Positions 46,204-58,005 of a stretch of 64,000 nt of DNA are shown one piece after another. The first letter of the stretch is position 1; each line of letters starts with the position of its first letter. Below the pieces are notes generated by a model, which was not told the DNA's origin, made no database searches, and saw nothing but the letters and a program-made list of their open reading frames with translations. The stretch comes from Catonia carolina (taxonomy: Eukaryota; Arthropoda; Insecta; Hemiptera; Achilidae). The stretch spans positions 95,427,041 through 95,491,040 of the forward strand of contig JAQMRL010000008.1 of the NCBI GenBank assembly GCA_035578175.1, in the 5' to 3' direction. Position numbers and translations under genes: made by a program.

Positions 46204-47540
46204 TGAGGGCTGTTTTTTTTTCAACCTCCGATCTCATGCCATGACAGCCAAACAAGTGGCAGATTAGCGGTGTACGCAGTAGTCGATTGCGCATCTTCCC
46301 CACTACAACATTTGCTACTGCCGAGCTCAAGTAATCAGTTTGTGCTGAACTGCAGCTGCATAAACATGGCTCCCTCTATTGATTCTCCCGCCAAATGTGA
46401 ATTGAGGAGTGTTATTCGTTTCCTGCAAGCAGAAGGGAATATTGCAGCAGTGGAGAATGTGTCCTGTTTACAGAGAAAACATCATGAGTGATGGAGTTGT
46501 TTGTGAATGGTTTCGAAAGTTTAAAGATGGCCGAATGGACGTGCACGATGAAGGAGGTCAAGGACACAAAGCTGTCGCAACAGACAGCCTTGCTGAACAA
46601 GTTGACAAAGTGGTTAGAGAAAACCGTAGATTCACAATAAGTGCGATAAGTCTTTGAAATTTCCAGACATGTCAAGATCTTCTCTTTACTCTGCTTTACA
46701 CATTACTCTGCTTTTACAGAACATTTAGGCTACAAAAAGATTTGTGCTCGCTGGGTGCTTAAGATGTTGACTGACACCCACAAAACTCGCTGAATGGCTT
46801 CAGCTTCAACAATCCTTGACATTATCACACTGAAGGAAAAGATTTTTTAACATCAATTGTTACCGGAGATGAGACATGAATTCTTCATGACACAACCAAA
46901 ACAAAACAACTATCTCAATAGTGGATACACACAAATTTGCCGAGCAAACCCAAAAATTCAAGCAAACTTTCTATCAACAACCAAAAGGTTATGGCTACGG
47001 TCTTTTGGGACCAAAAAGGTTTGTTGCTTGTAGAGTTCATGCAGCTGGGGACCAGGATTATTGCAGCTGTTTATTGTCAAACCTTACAACATTCGCGGCG
47101 ATGCATTCAGAACAAAAGAAAAGACATGCTGACATCTGGTTCTGCTGCACGACAACACTTGCCCTCACAGTGTCGGTGTAACCCAACAACTTCAACAATT
47201 TCAATAGGAAATTTTTGAGCACCCACCATACAGTCCTGACCTAACACCGAGCGACTTCCATCTTTTTTTTGAACTAAAGAAATGGCTTGGAGGTCAGCAC
47301 TTTCCAACTACTGAGGAACTTCAAGACAAGGTCAAGACTCATTTAAATTCACTGGCGGCAACATTTTATGAAGAGGGTGTTGGAAATCTTGTCCACAGGT
47401 ATGACAAATCCTTAATCTTCAAGGAGATTAAGTTGAGAAGTAAACATAAGTGTACTTACATTTTGGTAATAAAATAATTTTTTTCTATTCACCTGCTTTT
47501 TATTTATGGCCCATCGGAGGTTAAAAAAAAATGGCTCTTG
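46204..47540 (+). mobile_element. full-length inactive mariner
   Basis: A 1337-bp element with TA at 46202-46203 and 47541-47542 and inverted ends TGAGGGCTGTTTTTTTTTC and CAAGAGCCATTTTTTTTTA (read inward), both continuing AACCTCCGAT. Length is that of a complete mariner. It lies inside the larger inverted-repeat element and is younger than it. Confidence 0.92.
46366..47450 (+). pseudogene. mariner transposase pseudogene
   Basis: Starts at ATG 46366 with a helix-turn-helix region (A-K-C-E-L-R-S-V-I-R-F-L), shifts frame near 46440-46470, and continues M-S-D-G-V-V-C-E-W-F-R-K-F-K-D-G-R. Further stops and shifts interrupt the middle. V-F-W-D-Q-K-G-L-L-L-V-E-F is near 46998. The second Asp (H-D-N) lies near 47150, and H-P-P-Y-S-P-D-L-T-P-S-D-F-H with the third Asp near 47220-47250, fitting the mariner D,D34D pattern. 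The protein would bind the ends and cut and paste the element. It is inactive through multiple frame lesions. Confidence 0.9.
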
Positions 47541-47844
47541 TATATTAATAAAATAATATATTATCCAACTGCAGTAAATAAAGACAATAAATAATAAAAG
47601 CAGTAAATGAAAAAGTACAGTGAATAAACTACATTCATTTAATCTAACACGTGTAAACAGTGTACATCTTGTAAGAGTGTAAAGAGCGTAAGGAGAGTGT
47701 ATGAGTAAATAGGTGGTGGAAGGGATACACGAGCGAGAACTCAACCCGCCTAAATCTTTTGTTTTTAATATAGTGCGCTAGTGAATACTAATGCTTTAAC
47801 TAATGCTTTAGCTGCTAGTTGTTTGTTCCCATTACACTATTTTG

Positions 47845-47870
47845 CTAGCTGCTAGTTAACTAGCAGCTAG
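47845..47870. repeat. perfect 26-bp palindrome
   Basis: CTAGCTGCTAGTT is followed at once by its complement AACTAGCAGCTAG. It lies just inside the right end of the large inverted-repeat element and may be part of its terminal structure. Confidence 0.9.
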
Positions 47871-48139
47871 TACTAGCATCATTGGAGTAGGCCTTAAGAG
47901 TAATTAATCATTAATAATACAAAAAGGTAACATAAGACACAAATTTTCTTAAAAATACAACACAAAGCTTTCAAATAAAAAAAAAACTATACAAGCTACA
48001 AAGGCAAAGTTCTATCACATAATATATTTGTTTATGAACATGATTATAAAAATTGAAAATGACATGTAATTCAATACAAATTTTAAAATTTCACAGTTTT
48101 ACTATGATGTTAGTTTAGGTACATGAAAATATGAAACTG

Positions 48140-48872
48140 TCGGCTTGGTAGCAGAATGCATTAAGTCAAAAAAAAGATTTGTGGAAAATCAATATTTAAA
48201 AATTAAGACTTTCTAATAATTCCTGATTAATTCATATTAAACTTTATTATCGTTTATTAGTGAATTTGGTATCTTAATAAATGATTGTCAGAAAAATAAC
48301 CTTAAAAAATATCAATAATAATTTTAAATGATTTTTTAAATTTTTGTATCTGACTTTGTGCCTTTTACATACAAAAATTAAACCAATTTGACTATCATAA
48401 TTTTCCAAAAACGATATTGTTTAGGAACTATTTCACAAATAACATTTCAAAATTTTTCTTTTAAGCACATAACGTAGGTAGGTTAATTTCACATACTAAA
48501 AAATATAAACTAAAATAGTAATTTGTCCTTTTCTCAGGTTCACGTAGTAAAATATTACAGTTTTTATTGATCACCTTCATAAAATTTGCTTCTTTTAATT
48601 ACACAAAAATGTTTAGGATAACATTTTTTAACTTCGCCACATCCGTAGCGTAATGGTTAGCACATTAGCCTACCACACAGAGGTATTGGGTTCGATTACC
48701 GGTCAGGGTGTGGAAATTTTTATGAGTCAAAACATAGATAGTTATAGAAAATAGTTCTACTATTCATATAGCTTATTGCAACCACCAGTCAAAAGAGCGC
48801 AAAAAATAGATACAGATAGTGCAAAAAACTTTTTAACATTTTTTGACTTAGTGCATTCTGCCACCAAGCCAA
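48140..48872. mobile_element. 733-bp inverted-repeat element with nested SINE
   Basis: 34-bp terminal inverted repeats with 31 identities: TCGGCTTGGTAGCAGAATGC at 48140 and, read inward from 48872, TTGGCTTGGTGGCAGAATGC, each continuing to AAGTCAAAAAA. Removing the SINE leaves about 515 bp. No coding region. Probably a DNA-transposon-derived MITE; GAAAC occurs just outside both ends but I would not call it a target duplication. Confidence 0.65.
48635..48833 (+). mobile_element. tRNA-derived SINE, family C
   Basis: Head CATCCGTAGCGTAATGGTTAG and B box GGGTTCGATTACC. A 16-bp duplication TAACATTTTTTRACTT (48619-48634 and 48834-48849, one mismatch) shows that it landed at the inner edge of the right inverted repeat of the 48140-48872 element. 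Confidence 0.85.
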
Positions 48873-49149
48873 CGAAACAATCAGGTGGAATTACAATATT
48901 TTTTTTTTTTTATTGTACTTAAGTACCATGACCTCAAAGAAGAACATGTTTAAGAATAAACAGATATTAAAATATTAAAAAAAATTATGTTTTTATAAAT
49001 TATAAGTCGATGTAATAAATATCAGTGGGGTACATACTCAAGGGGATCTAGATAATCAGAAATGGACCATATATATTTCATACTAAAATGTATGATCCAT
49101 CACTGTTCCAGAATAGTGGCAAAGGATCTTGACTGTTCTATTCAAACTT

Positions 49150-49735
49150 GTATGTAAAAACAGTTAGTGCCTTTGTTGTCAGTCAGTCAATACCTGAATT
49201 GTGAATGGAACGTTTGTCAGGCCTGTTTCTTAATAATAGTTAAGTTTAGTAATTAATTCAATTTAAAGTAATCTTATGGTATTTGTTAGTGGCTACGTTT
49301 AATCAATAATTTTGTAATTTTATTCTGTGTAATTTTTTTTTTAATTTCTAATATATTGTACATTGCAACCTGTTCAATTCAGAACAATAAGTAACTCCAT
49401 GACCCAATTAGATGAGGATGATGCGTAAATGAGGTGTAGTCTTGTACAGACCCAGGTCGACCATTCCTGAGAGAGTATAGTTAATTGAATTCCAACCATC
49501 AAAGTACACCGGCAGCCATTGTCTAGTATTCAACTCCGTATGAAAGTAACCTTTACTAGGATTTGAACCAGAAACCTTAGTTTCCAAAATCAGCTGTTAA
49601 ACAGCTGACTCACAGCAACTACTTTATGTCTGGACTAACCTGGTGGGTTAATTGCGTAAATAAATAATTAATTGTTATAAGTTTAAGGAAGTTGTTTATT
49701 AATTATAACACCCAGGGCACTAACGAACCTGATGG
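49150..49735 (+). repeat. LTR-like repeat, copy 3, split by SINE A
   Basis: The left part (TAAAAACAGTTAGTGCC, ACCTGAATTGTGAA) matches 5690. The right part after the SINE (AATTGTTATAAGTTTAA, ATAACACCCAG) matches about 4075-4135. The two together rebuild the family consensus order. Confidence 0.45.
49333..49649 (-). mobile_element. tRNA-derived SINE, family A
   Basis: Minus-strand copy with the usual head and CAGCTGTTAAACAGCTG-type palindrome, slightly shortened and more diverged than the others. It interrupts LTR-like copy 3. A weak TGYGTAA motif on each side may be the eroded target duplication. Confidence 0.85.
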
Positions 49736-50439
49736 GCTGATGGAGATGGGCTGATAAGTGTATGTAATCTACAAATGCACTCCAATCTGATAACCCGCAT
49801 AATACTGGGTTGATACCTAATAAAATACATTTTTGTAAAGTTTATCTATAGCTTTACTTTGGTAATTAAGTACTAAAAATTATTGTCTAAGATACCTATT
49901 GTATTTAAATATTATTGGTTCATAAAATTTATATAAATATATACAAGTAACATTATAAATATTACAAAATTTAATATTGACATAATTTTTTAATAAATTC
50001 AGTAAAATTAGGCAACCATTGGCATTATTAAGCAGAATATACTATTTGGCATTTTATAGATTGACTTAAATTATTATTATTATTATTGTTAAAGATACTT
50101 AAGTACTTAACATACTTAATCATGCAGACATTTCTTTTATTCTTTTTAATAATTATAATATTTTTAATATTGTGAATTAAAAGATGGTTTACAATATCGT
50201 AAAGAATTTAGTTGAAAATATCTGTACAAAAGTAAAATATTAAAATATACAAGTAACACACACTTAAGTGTGTGTCATATCATTGTGAGCTTAAATGTCT
50301 AGCATTACTAACAGCTCCACCTCACCCCTTGTCTTCCAGTGTTGCCACATTTACAGGTAAGTAAAAGTTATATAAGATTATATTACAATTCAATTAAATG
50401 TGTGATACCCTACACATTTAATCGAATGAGTTTCTTCTT
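49736..50439. other. unassigned
   Basis: No recognised gene. A CTTCCAG...CAGGTAAGT arrangement near 50333-50362 imitates a micro-exon but has no supporting context. Confidence 0.35.
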
Positions 50440-50890
50440 CAAGAGATATAATCTCTCTTTTGATTTAAAAATAAGGCTTCTGGGATTCTACGTCTTTTCG
50501 TACTCTTTTTAGGAGTAGAGTCTTGGACCTTAAACGAGGTCATCACAAAGAAATTGCACGCATTCGAGATGTGGCTGTATTGAAGAGTTCTTAAAATTCG
50601 CTGAATGGCATGAGTGATCAATTTAAGAGGTTTTGGCAAGCATGTAAACTGCAGAACCTGGATGTTATTATGTGAAACAAAGCCCGATATTAATTGCTGC
50701 AGTATATTTTGCAGGGGAAGATCTTTGGAGAAAGAGGTCTCGAAAGAAGAAGGATATCTTGTTTAAAAATCTTAGGATCTGTTCAACAAACCATCATCAC
50801 AACTCTTTCCTATTACTGTTGACAAAGTGAGAATTTCCATGATAATCAACAACATTCATAACAGATAGGCCCCTCAAAAAGAAGATATCA
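50440..50890 (+). mobile_element. LINE 3' fragment (RT C-terminus)
   Basis: Plus-strand frames give E-S-W-T-L-N-E-style sequence, K-K-L-H-A-F-E-M-W-L-Y-R-R-V-L-K-I near 50555 and G-R-S-L-E-K-E-V near 50715, the tail that follows the RT thumb in a common insect LINE group. Stops and shifts are numerous. Confidence 0.65.
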
Positions 50891-52400
50891 TACAATAAAT
50901 AAGACAAATAGTAAACTTCATACTGTTTCACCCTTTTGTACTGACAAACTTAAATTTATTCTTTCTAATTTAAATTCATTACACTATTTTTTTACCATCA
51001 TTAAAACAATTTATTCTACTAACAATTGACAGAATATTGACAATTCAGAAAAACCTTCTTAACTGGTCTTTATGAGATCAGAACCTAAATGGAAAAGAGA
51101 ATGGCTGGATAATATAGTAAGCAGATATAACTGAATTATTAGTTAAGTTAAATTATAAGTTAAATAAAAAGGGATAAATAAAATATGATAATAAATTAAT
51201 AAAAAATAAGTGTGGAGTACTTTAATTATTTAAAGAAAGTGAATTGTTTAAAATTCAATTGCAATTTAACATAACTTTACTGAAAATAATGAAATATGAA
51301 AACCCTAAAAATACAATAACATTTTGAAATTACCATAAAATTAGTATTACTCACGATAATAAGCTCGCATCTATGGAACTCACTGACTAACTAGTCTATC
51401 ACTACAAATGTCTGAGTGCAGTAATTCAGTTTACTGCTGATGACCAAATAGGATACTAAATATAGCTTAGGCTTACAATGGGATGTTTATAAAACGACAT
51501 AGTTGTAAACATAATAAATCAATGTAAGAGTAAAACTACAACATGATGTCATGGTTAGAGCTGTTGCTATGATTTATTTAGAAAAGCACATATAGTAACA
51601 ATTCCACCGCCGCATAGTCCAGTCTTACTCTTGCTGATGATCGTCAACTTATGTTGCGTTACCAGTACTTATGTACTGTTTTCAGCATATCACAGTATTT
51701 CAATCTTTCCATTTACCATTTCTGTATGGTAATGAATACATAAAAATTTTCAAAACCACTCTTTCTCCAGCAATTTGTGTAAACTTAAATGATAAATTAC
51801 ATAAAAAAATACATCTGTTATCAACATTCTCTAAATTACACAAGGTGAATATGCTGCACAGTTACGAGGGCTTGTACTGCACATTAAAATACAAAGGCAA
51901 ATTGTTTGATTTATAATACAATATAAATTATGAATACAATATAACCATGATAGAATATATACTGATTCCTTAAAAACATACTTATAAAGATCTAATTTAC
52001 AACTTTTCAAAACAGAATACTGAAAATATAAGTAAATCTAAGTTTATTTCAGACATTAACATCTGAACTTAATATGTACAAATTAATTGCTAATTCCAGA
52101 AAGGTAACAAATTCACATTTTTTTAAGTCTGAAAACTGGTTTTCAGCTATATTAAGTAACGCAATTTTTTTCATTAAAATTGAATTTTATGATATACTTA
52201 AAGTACAATAGACTTTTAGTTATCTGAAACTGATCGAAAAATACAATTTTAGCAATAAAAACAAGTAATTTTAATTTCTATAAATTAACATCATGAGAAA
52301 TTAGCAAATTAAAATAAATGCAATCACACTAATATTAAATTGTAAAAAAATCAAAGGTACTCTCTGAGGAAAACAGTTGGTAAAGTGTGGAAGTATGATG
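50891..52400. other. unassigned AT-rich stretch
   Basis: About 1.5 kb without recognised features. An 81-codon frame at 51671 has no known domain. Confidence 0.4.
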
Positions 52401-52404
52401 ATAA

Positions 52405-52515
52405 TGGGGATAAGATGAAAATGAGTGATGAAAAATGACGGACCTGACTGGGAATTGACCCAGGACCCTGCCATAGAAGCCAGTTATGCTGACCACTACA
52501 CCACGAGCTGACCCA
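52405..52515 (-). mobile_element. SINE family B, partial
   Basis: Minus strand: TCGTGGTGTAGTGGTCAGC head, damaged B box (GGGTCAATTCCC), then TCATCACTCATTTTCATC. The 3' end is missing. Confidence 0.7.
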
Positions 52516-52570
52516 TGTGGAAGGAAACAGTTTTAAAGTTTAATCATACACTGGTTCTATCAGTTCACCT

Positions 52571-52702
52571 CATGCGGTCTTGGGTTCGAATCCCATTCAG
52601 GCACGGCATTTTTTCATACGTTACAAAAAATCATTTCATCATTCACCGTCTGCATTAGCAGTAATTGCAGATCAATCGGACATTAAACAAAAAAAAAAAA
52701 AA
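52571..52702 (+). mobile_element. 5'-truncated SINE with 13-bp target duplication
   Basis: Begins inside the tRNA-like head (CATGCGGTCTTGGGTTCGAATCC), lacks the A box, and runs through the family B 3' end (CTGCATTAGCAGTAATTGC) to a poly(A). The perfect duplication TATCAGTTCACCT lies at 52558-52570 and 52703-52715. Confidence 0.92.
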
Positions 52703-52715
52703 TATCAGTTCACCT

Positions 52716-52900
52716 GTATGGCTCACAGTTGGATTGCTTTGCAGATGTCAAGAGTAGAGAGGCTGCTGAGATGAGATTAAGGACATTTTTCAGAGTACCG
52801 ATTGCTGGACTATAAAAGAAATTAAGATATTAGGCCTGAAGTTAATATAACTGGGATAATATCAACGATCCAGGATTACAAGCAAAAGAAAAGTACTTCA
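52716..52900 (+). mobile_element. RTE-like LINE 3' fragment
   Basis: Homologous to 32135-32250; frames contain R-E-A-A-E-M-R and a following K-x-L-R block of the RT tail. Disrupted by the SINE on its left. Confidence 0.55.
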
Positions 52901-53164
52901 GTTAACCAAAATTTTATAGTATCAGATTTGTTCCTTTTTATTCAGTAAATAGAATATTTTTCCTTATAATTAATTTCCAGATATATATAAACATTTATGA
53001 TTTTTTAAAATTTATTCCCTCTCTGCAGTTAACAATTTTTATTTAAACCATTGTTAAACAATGACAATTGTAATACTAAAGTTGTAAACATTAATTTACG
53101 GAATTTAGGCTTCTACTTTACTGTACCACTACCCTGCCTTACTCATCCTGCCACATCAGTTGTA

Positions 53165-54386
53165 CGAGGGTCTTTCAGAAAGTAAAGACCATTTAGGTCT
53201 GACGAGCCGTGCAGTTCTATCTCCATTGCCGAGTCATTGACCTTCCACTCACCTTAGGTCAGCCTGGCAAACCTTTCTAAACCTTCACCAATTTTCCTCG
53301 AAGGGGGCTCAAATGAATTGTCTGAGTAGATTTGCAGAAAACTAACCAAAATCATATATTTGATTTATGGCCGTAAAATAGGTCTAAAATAAAGATAATA
53401 TGTGAAGTTAATAAGAATGAGATACGGTAAGTGATGCGTCTTGTACTGAATGCAGTACTACCTTACGCATATACCTCTCTCTTTCTCTATCTATCCCTCC
53501 CACATCTCGCACAGCTATTCCAGGTTGGAGGGGGCAAGCTCAACGAACTAAAGCATACCAATGCATTGGTAGTGATACATCGCTTTGGACTTTCCAACGT
53601 GGTTGTTTTTACTTTGTATAGTATACAGTGAGTTCTGTTATATTTTGCTTCTGCTTTTAACAGCTCTTTTCAGAGCTATTATATTTTTTCGATTATTTTT
53701 AGAAACTATTGCCATTCATCAGGAAATTAATGGATAGTTGCCCAATAGGAGGAAGAACAAGAGGCAGGAGATGTTCTAAAAAAAACAAATTTACACTTTC
53801 TGCGGGTTTTCCTGCGGTAAGTTTAAAAAGTGTGACAAAATTAACAAACTTGCAAAGTGTGAGGTTTCAAGTGTAATACGCTTTTTGATTGCTAAAGAAA
53901 TGCAACTTATGAAAATTTACAGACAAATAATGGAGGTTTATGGTAATGAGATCTCCATTGCGCATTTCAAAACAAATGGCGTAGATTGATTTCTAGTGAC
54001 ATTGTGTTTTGGCATGATAATGCACAACCACATTCTGCTGCCCTGACAAAGATCTTGCTGCAACAGTTTTGATGGGAGCTTTTTGATCTTGGAAACAAGC
54101 CCGCCTAAAGCCTGGACTTGGCCAAAATGAAGGGCTTTTTGGATGGTAACCACTATAGAAGTGATAAACTGAAAGAGGGAGTTAGTGATTGGTTAAACAA
54201 CTGGCGGCAACTAAGTATGGAGAAGGCATTGCAAAATTGGTGAAACGGTACAACAAGTGTTTAAACTTGTACAGCGATTATGTAGAAAAATAGTTTAAGT
54301 ATCAGGTATGTTGTAAAGTTTTGTTTTGCTATAATAAAAAAATTTCAAAATATAGAAAACATTCTTTACTTTCCGAATGACCCTTG
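53165..54386 (+). mobile_element. mariner-type element, deleted
   Basis: TA at 53163-53164 and 54387-54388 with inverted ends CGAGGGTCTTTCAGAAAGT and CAAGGGTCATTCGGAAAGT, both followed by AAAGA. The interior contains degenerate transposase pieces with a large internal deletion. Confidence 0.85.
53890..54295 (+). pseudogene. mariner transposase remnant
   Basis: Frame pieces read I-Y-R-Q-I-M-E-V-Y-G-N (end of the DNA-binding half) and, about 60 bp on, V-F-W-H-D-N-A-Q-P-H-S-A-A-L-T-K with the second catalytic Asp. The usual S-P-D-L segment is degraded to S-L-D-L. The C-terminal K-R-Y-N-K-like end is frame-shifted. The middle of the protein is missing. Confidence 0.8.
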
Positions 54387-54388
54387 TA

Positions 54389-55080
54389 GTTGTTGAATTA
54401 AACCTCTCCTTAAGGCAAAGCACTCACTTGTAATTTAGTTGGACGGCAAAAATCTCATACGCATTAAAAGTAATAAATACTCACCCTTGTGAATCCAGGA
54501 TTTGATATATATTACATCATTTCATACATATTGAGCAGAATGTTGTTTATAATTTATCCCAAAACAATTTTTTTTTATTGATTCACTATTTATTTGAAGA
54601 ATACTATCAGAATGTGAATGGTGTGACATAAAAATGTACATGTAGCCAACAGAGAGAAAAAAATTCAGATATGACTAGGAGAGATACTAGTATACTAGTA
54701 TAGCAAAAAGTCTCTGTAAAGAAATGGCACTTACTGTATTTGATAAATTTGAGATCAATAATTATCTATTAACTGAACTGATAAAATTAATACCTTTCTT
54801 GTTATTTTTCTTACTTTCTCTTAATAAATTAAATGTACACAGGATTTCTAACCAACTACAAACAACTTTGGTAGGTAATTACAAGAAAAAACTAATATTT
54901 TTATTTTTGAACAAAAATAAAAAAATTATATTTGTCTTGTACATCAATTTTGAACAGCCTATGGATGAACCAAACAAGCTTAACAATAATGTGCGGGGTG
55001 GATCAAATATAAATGACTCAGTTTTTAAAAAAGTTCTAAGTTTATTAAACTAAACTTACAAATGTGTATTATTTTTCTAC
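54389..55080. other. unassigned; 109-codon frame
   Basis: A plus-strand frame at 54724-55053 is lysine, leucine and asparagine rich. It has no domain I recognise, no splice context, and codon content like the AT-rich surroundings. I would not call it a gene. Confidence 0.35.
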
Positions 55081-55082
55081 AT

Positions 55083-55735
55083 ACTCTCACACCCTAGAAA
55101 ATGTTTTTTTCTCGTCAAATTGGGAGCTTTTTTTATAACATCATTGTAAAAACTCTTTGAAATTTTTGTAACCAGTAGAGCACAAACGCTTCCACCGCTT
55201 CATTTTTGTTGAAATGCTGGCCTTCGAGAGCATTTCTTTGAGGTGTCCAAAAAGATGTTAATGACAAGGTGATAAGTCTGGACTATAGGGTGCATGTTCC
55301 GATGGTTCTCATTCAATTTTTGCATCATAGCGTCAGCCAAATGAGACCTGGCCTTGTCATGCAGAAGAATGACACTTCTAACCGATTGGTTCTTTCTTTT
55401 CCTTTAAAATGACAATTTTGCGGCATCCATTAATTCACAATAATATTGCGTATTAATTGTGCGTTGATCTTTGAGAAAAACAACGAGAAAAGCATCCTCT
55501 ATAAGTTTCAGATTGCCTCAATATTGCCCTGTCACTATCGTCCTTAAGCACCAATCAAGGTTCTCGTTCTCAACCTTTTTACACTGACCAAAAAATTCTT
55601 TGTGCCAAAAAAAGTCAACACATGGGTTCTTGACAGGGTGTTGTCCCTGCATTGTGCCTGTAATCACTACAAAATGTTGGTCTGGTTCACCCACTCCTTG
55701 GCTTAAAACTTGATGATTATCTGATACTAAAGGAA
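55083..55735 (-). pseudogene. mariner transposase remnant
   Basis: Minus-strand pieces read T-I-N-T-Q-Y-Y-C-E-L-M and S-V-I-L-L-H-D-K-A-R-S-H-L-A-D, the mariner second-catalytic region (usual H-D-N-A-R-P-H). The third Asp region is destroyed. The element ends are unclear: two ACCCTTGTA motifs at about 55861 and 56337 could each be an outer end. Confidence 0.7.
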
Positions 55736-56860
55736 CCCGAAAGAGTTGCGGTTAGTTCACCCCCCCTTTCTAACAGTACCGACTGTCTACACATCAACCC
55801 CTTTCAGATTTAGGACCCTCCGGAATTTTCAAGAAAATCAGTCCTGTTTATATTAGATGCACCCTTGTATTAAACATTTATAAAATAAAAATTTTTTACA
55901 GAGTAACACCTTTTTATTCTGTGAGAGCTGATCAAATTATAGAATTTAGTGATCTATTACGCTTAAGATACAGAATACCAACACATTACCAGACTTACAG
56001 TGATCCCTAACAACGGTCAGGAGAAGGAGGCCTGCATTCCACACTGCTTCTGGTTTTCGTTTCATCTGTATCACTGTTTTACCTACAACTCATTTAATAT
56101 ATAGCGGGAAAACAAAACTTATTTTACAAAATTAACACATTATTTGTACAATTTTCCAAAAGCTAACGAAAATTTATTTTAACAGTAAAAGTGTCCCAAA
56201 TATCCCATAAATGTTAGTACAGTACATTTAATACTTTCATAGAATTTAATTTTGTTTTCAAAAATGAATGATTTTATCACAATTTCTAAATTTAGGATTT
56301 TAAGTAGCTAAACCACCATTCCAAGGAATTTTTGAACACCCTTGTATTCATAAAGGAGGTTGTGTCATTGTCCTCCACAGAAGGTAAGACATTACCAATT
56401 TTCTTATTCAGTTATCTTACTGAATTGTAGAAATTGTAGATCAAATACACACATCACTTAATTAGTAGAAAATAAATACAAATAACCTAATTGTTTATCT
56501 TTTATGCTGTAATAAAATTTTAGAAAAGAGTACAGTAGAAATAAGTTTATTTAAAACTGATGAGATCAAACTTTTCATTACAAATACTGTAAACATACAT
56601 TTATACAAGAAAAACTGCATTGAAACAACTCTCTGTGCTCGAAAATACAGAATTTTTCTTTAACAATAATAAAAATTATATAATAATTTTTACAACCATA
56701 AAAATACCCAACATTTTAATGAACAGTTTTCTTAACATATGGCAAGCTCGTAAGTATTAATTTAAAACTATGAATTATGAATATGAATACATTTATTTAT
56801 TGAGTGATACATTTTATACAAGCCTTGATTTGTGTGTAAGTAAAAATATAAGATGATATA
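55736..56860. other. unassigned
   Basis: May contain the right flank of the mariner remnant. Otherwise nothing was recognised. Confidence 0.35.
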
Positions 56861-56865
56861 AAGAT

Positions 56866-56950
56866 AAAAAATGACACACCTGACCAGGAATCAAACCTGA
56901 GACCCCTGATATAGAAACCAGTTACACTGACTACAATATCAACAAGCTGC
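56866..56950 (-). mobile_element. SINE family B head, decayed
   Basis: Minus strand: TTGTTGATATTGTAGTCAGTG (A-box region), TATATCAGGGGTCTCAGG and a degraded B box (GGTTTGATTCC), then GGTCAGGTGTGTCATT. The 3' part is missing. Confidence 0.6.
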
Positions 56951-57166
56951 AGTAAACACAATACTGCAATAAAAACACATAGTGGGTCCAAAAAATGTAA
57001 TAATTACATTTTGACAATTTTTTATTTGATTAATTTTAAAACCAAACTTAACAAATATGCATAATTTTTGAAAATTAAAAGTTATTTGATAATGAAGCAG
57101 TATGATTAATACCTTTTTTATTTTTGTTAATTTATTAGATATTAATTTTTTTACATCCAACTGTTG

Positions 57167-57861
57167 GGGCTATATCCCGCAAGGATACCACAGAGGCACA
57201 ACTAGTGGTACCATGGTTACAACAGGAACCAATCAGGCAACCAAGAGAGACACCAGCAGTGCTGTTGGTACTATTCATTTGCAATATGGACGTTGAAGAG
57301 ATAGCACTAAAGGAAAAACAGGAAATTTTGGGTACATCCTTTTGTTGCCAATCTTTTTATAAATGGAGTATTTTTAATCTTGTACGATGATTTGTGAAAG
57401 TATCCAAACAAATTTTTTAACTATGTGTGGATGTTAATCACATCGTTTGACGAATTACTAAGTTTGAGTGACAATGATTTGTCCAAAGAGATTATCATAA
57501 ATTATCATATAAAGGATTTTCAAAGTAGTCATTTCTTCTCCACCAAATAGATCAGTAACGTTCTCATAACATTTCTTTTTTAGATCTTAGTTGACGTAAT
57601 CGTTTGATCTATCCCAAAGTGAAGATCTAAATTGGATTTTTAACATAAACCTTTCAGTATCAAAACTCATGATACTTACAACGAAAACACAACTACAACA
57701 ACACTATTGAAGAGCCCACAAGTAAACACTGGTGCTGGAAACACCAGTAGAATGAATGCTACATGGCTGGTGGTGCAACCAAGCTAACACCAGGTGAGAT
57801 ACTCTCCATAGCTTACATATATTCTGTGTGGTGTCCATGGTGTCCTAGTGAGATATAGCCC
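57167..57861 (+). mobile_element. PIF/Harbinger-like element, non-autonomous
   Basis: The left end GGGCTATATCCCGCAAGG is matched inverted on the right by GGGCTATATCTCACTAGG over about 35 bp. Flanks TTG (57164-57166) and TTA (57862-57864) are one change from a TWA duplication. A plus-strand piece near 57440 reads T-S-F-D-E-L-L-S-L-S-D-N-D-L-S-K-E, typical of the N-terminal part of Harbinger nucleases, and M-D-V-E-E-I-A-L-K near 57289 resembles their start. Confidence 0.65.
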
Positions 57862-57864
57862 TTA

Positions 57865-57980
57865 CACATATTAAGGCTAATGCAGATGATGAAAGGAGAT
57901 AAATGAAAACGAGCAAAGAAAAATGCCAGACCACACCGGGAATCAAATCTGGCATCCCTAGCATAGAAACCAGTTGCCAG
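57865..57980 (-). mobile_element. SINE family B, partial
   Basis: Minus strand: TTTCTATGCTAGGGATGCC, B box like AGATTTGATTCCC, then TCTGGCATTTTTCTTTGC and TCATCTGCATTAGCC. Lies directly right of the Harbinger-like element. Confidence 0.65.
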
Positions 57981-58005
57981 TTGTATAATATTAAATATTA
58001 TACAA
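57981..58005. repeat. 25-bp palindrome
   Basis: TTGTATAATATT, one central A, then the exact complement. Confidence 0.9.

Larger units (their letters stand above)
45056..47893. mobile_element. large inverted-repeat element containing a mariner
   Basis: The left end CCTATTCCCATGATGCTAGT (45060) is matched inverted at the right by CCTACTCCAATGATGCTAGT (47893 inward), followed on both sides by further CTAG-rich sequence. Without the nested mariner the host element would be about 1.5 kb. No transposase of its own was recognised, and no target duplication is evident, so the class is unknown. Confidence 0.55.

Noticed and set aside
50333..50362. CTTCCAG, 17 nt, then GTAAGT, resembling a micro-exon
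   Set aside because: Splice-like words are common by chance; no coding context on either side and a LINE remnant follows.
54724..55053. 109-codon plus-strand frame
   Set aside because: Low-complexity K/N/L/F composition as in surrounding AT-rich DNA. No domain, no acceptor or donor sites defining it.
57205..57390. Overlapping 61- and 64-codon frames as a host gene
   Set aside because: They fall inside inverted repeats of a Harbinger-like element and match scraps of its nuclease start.
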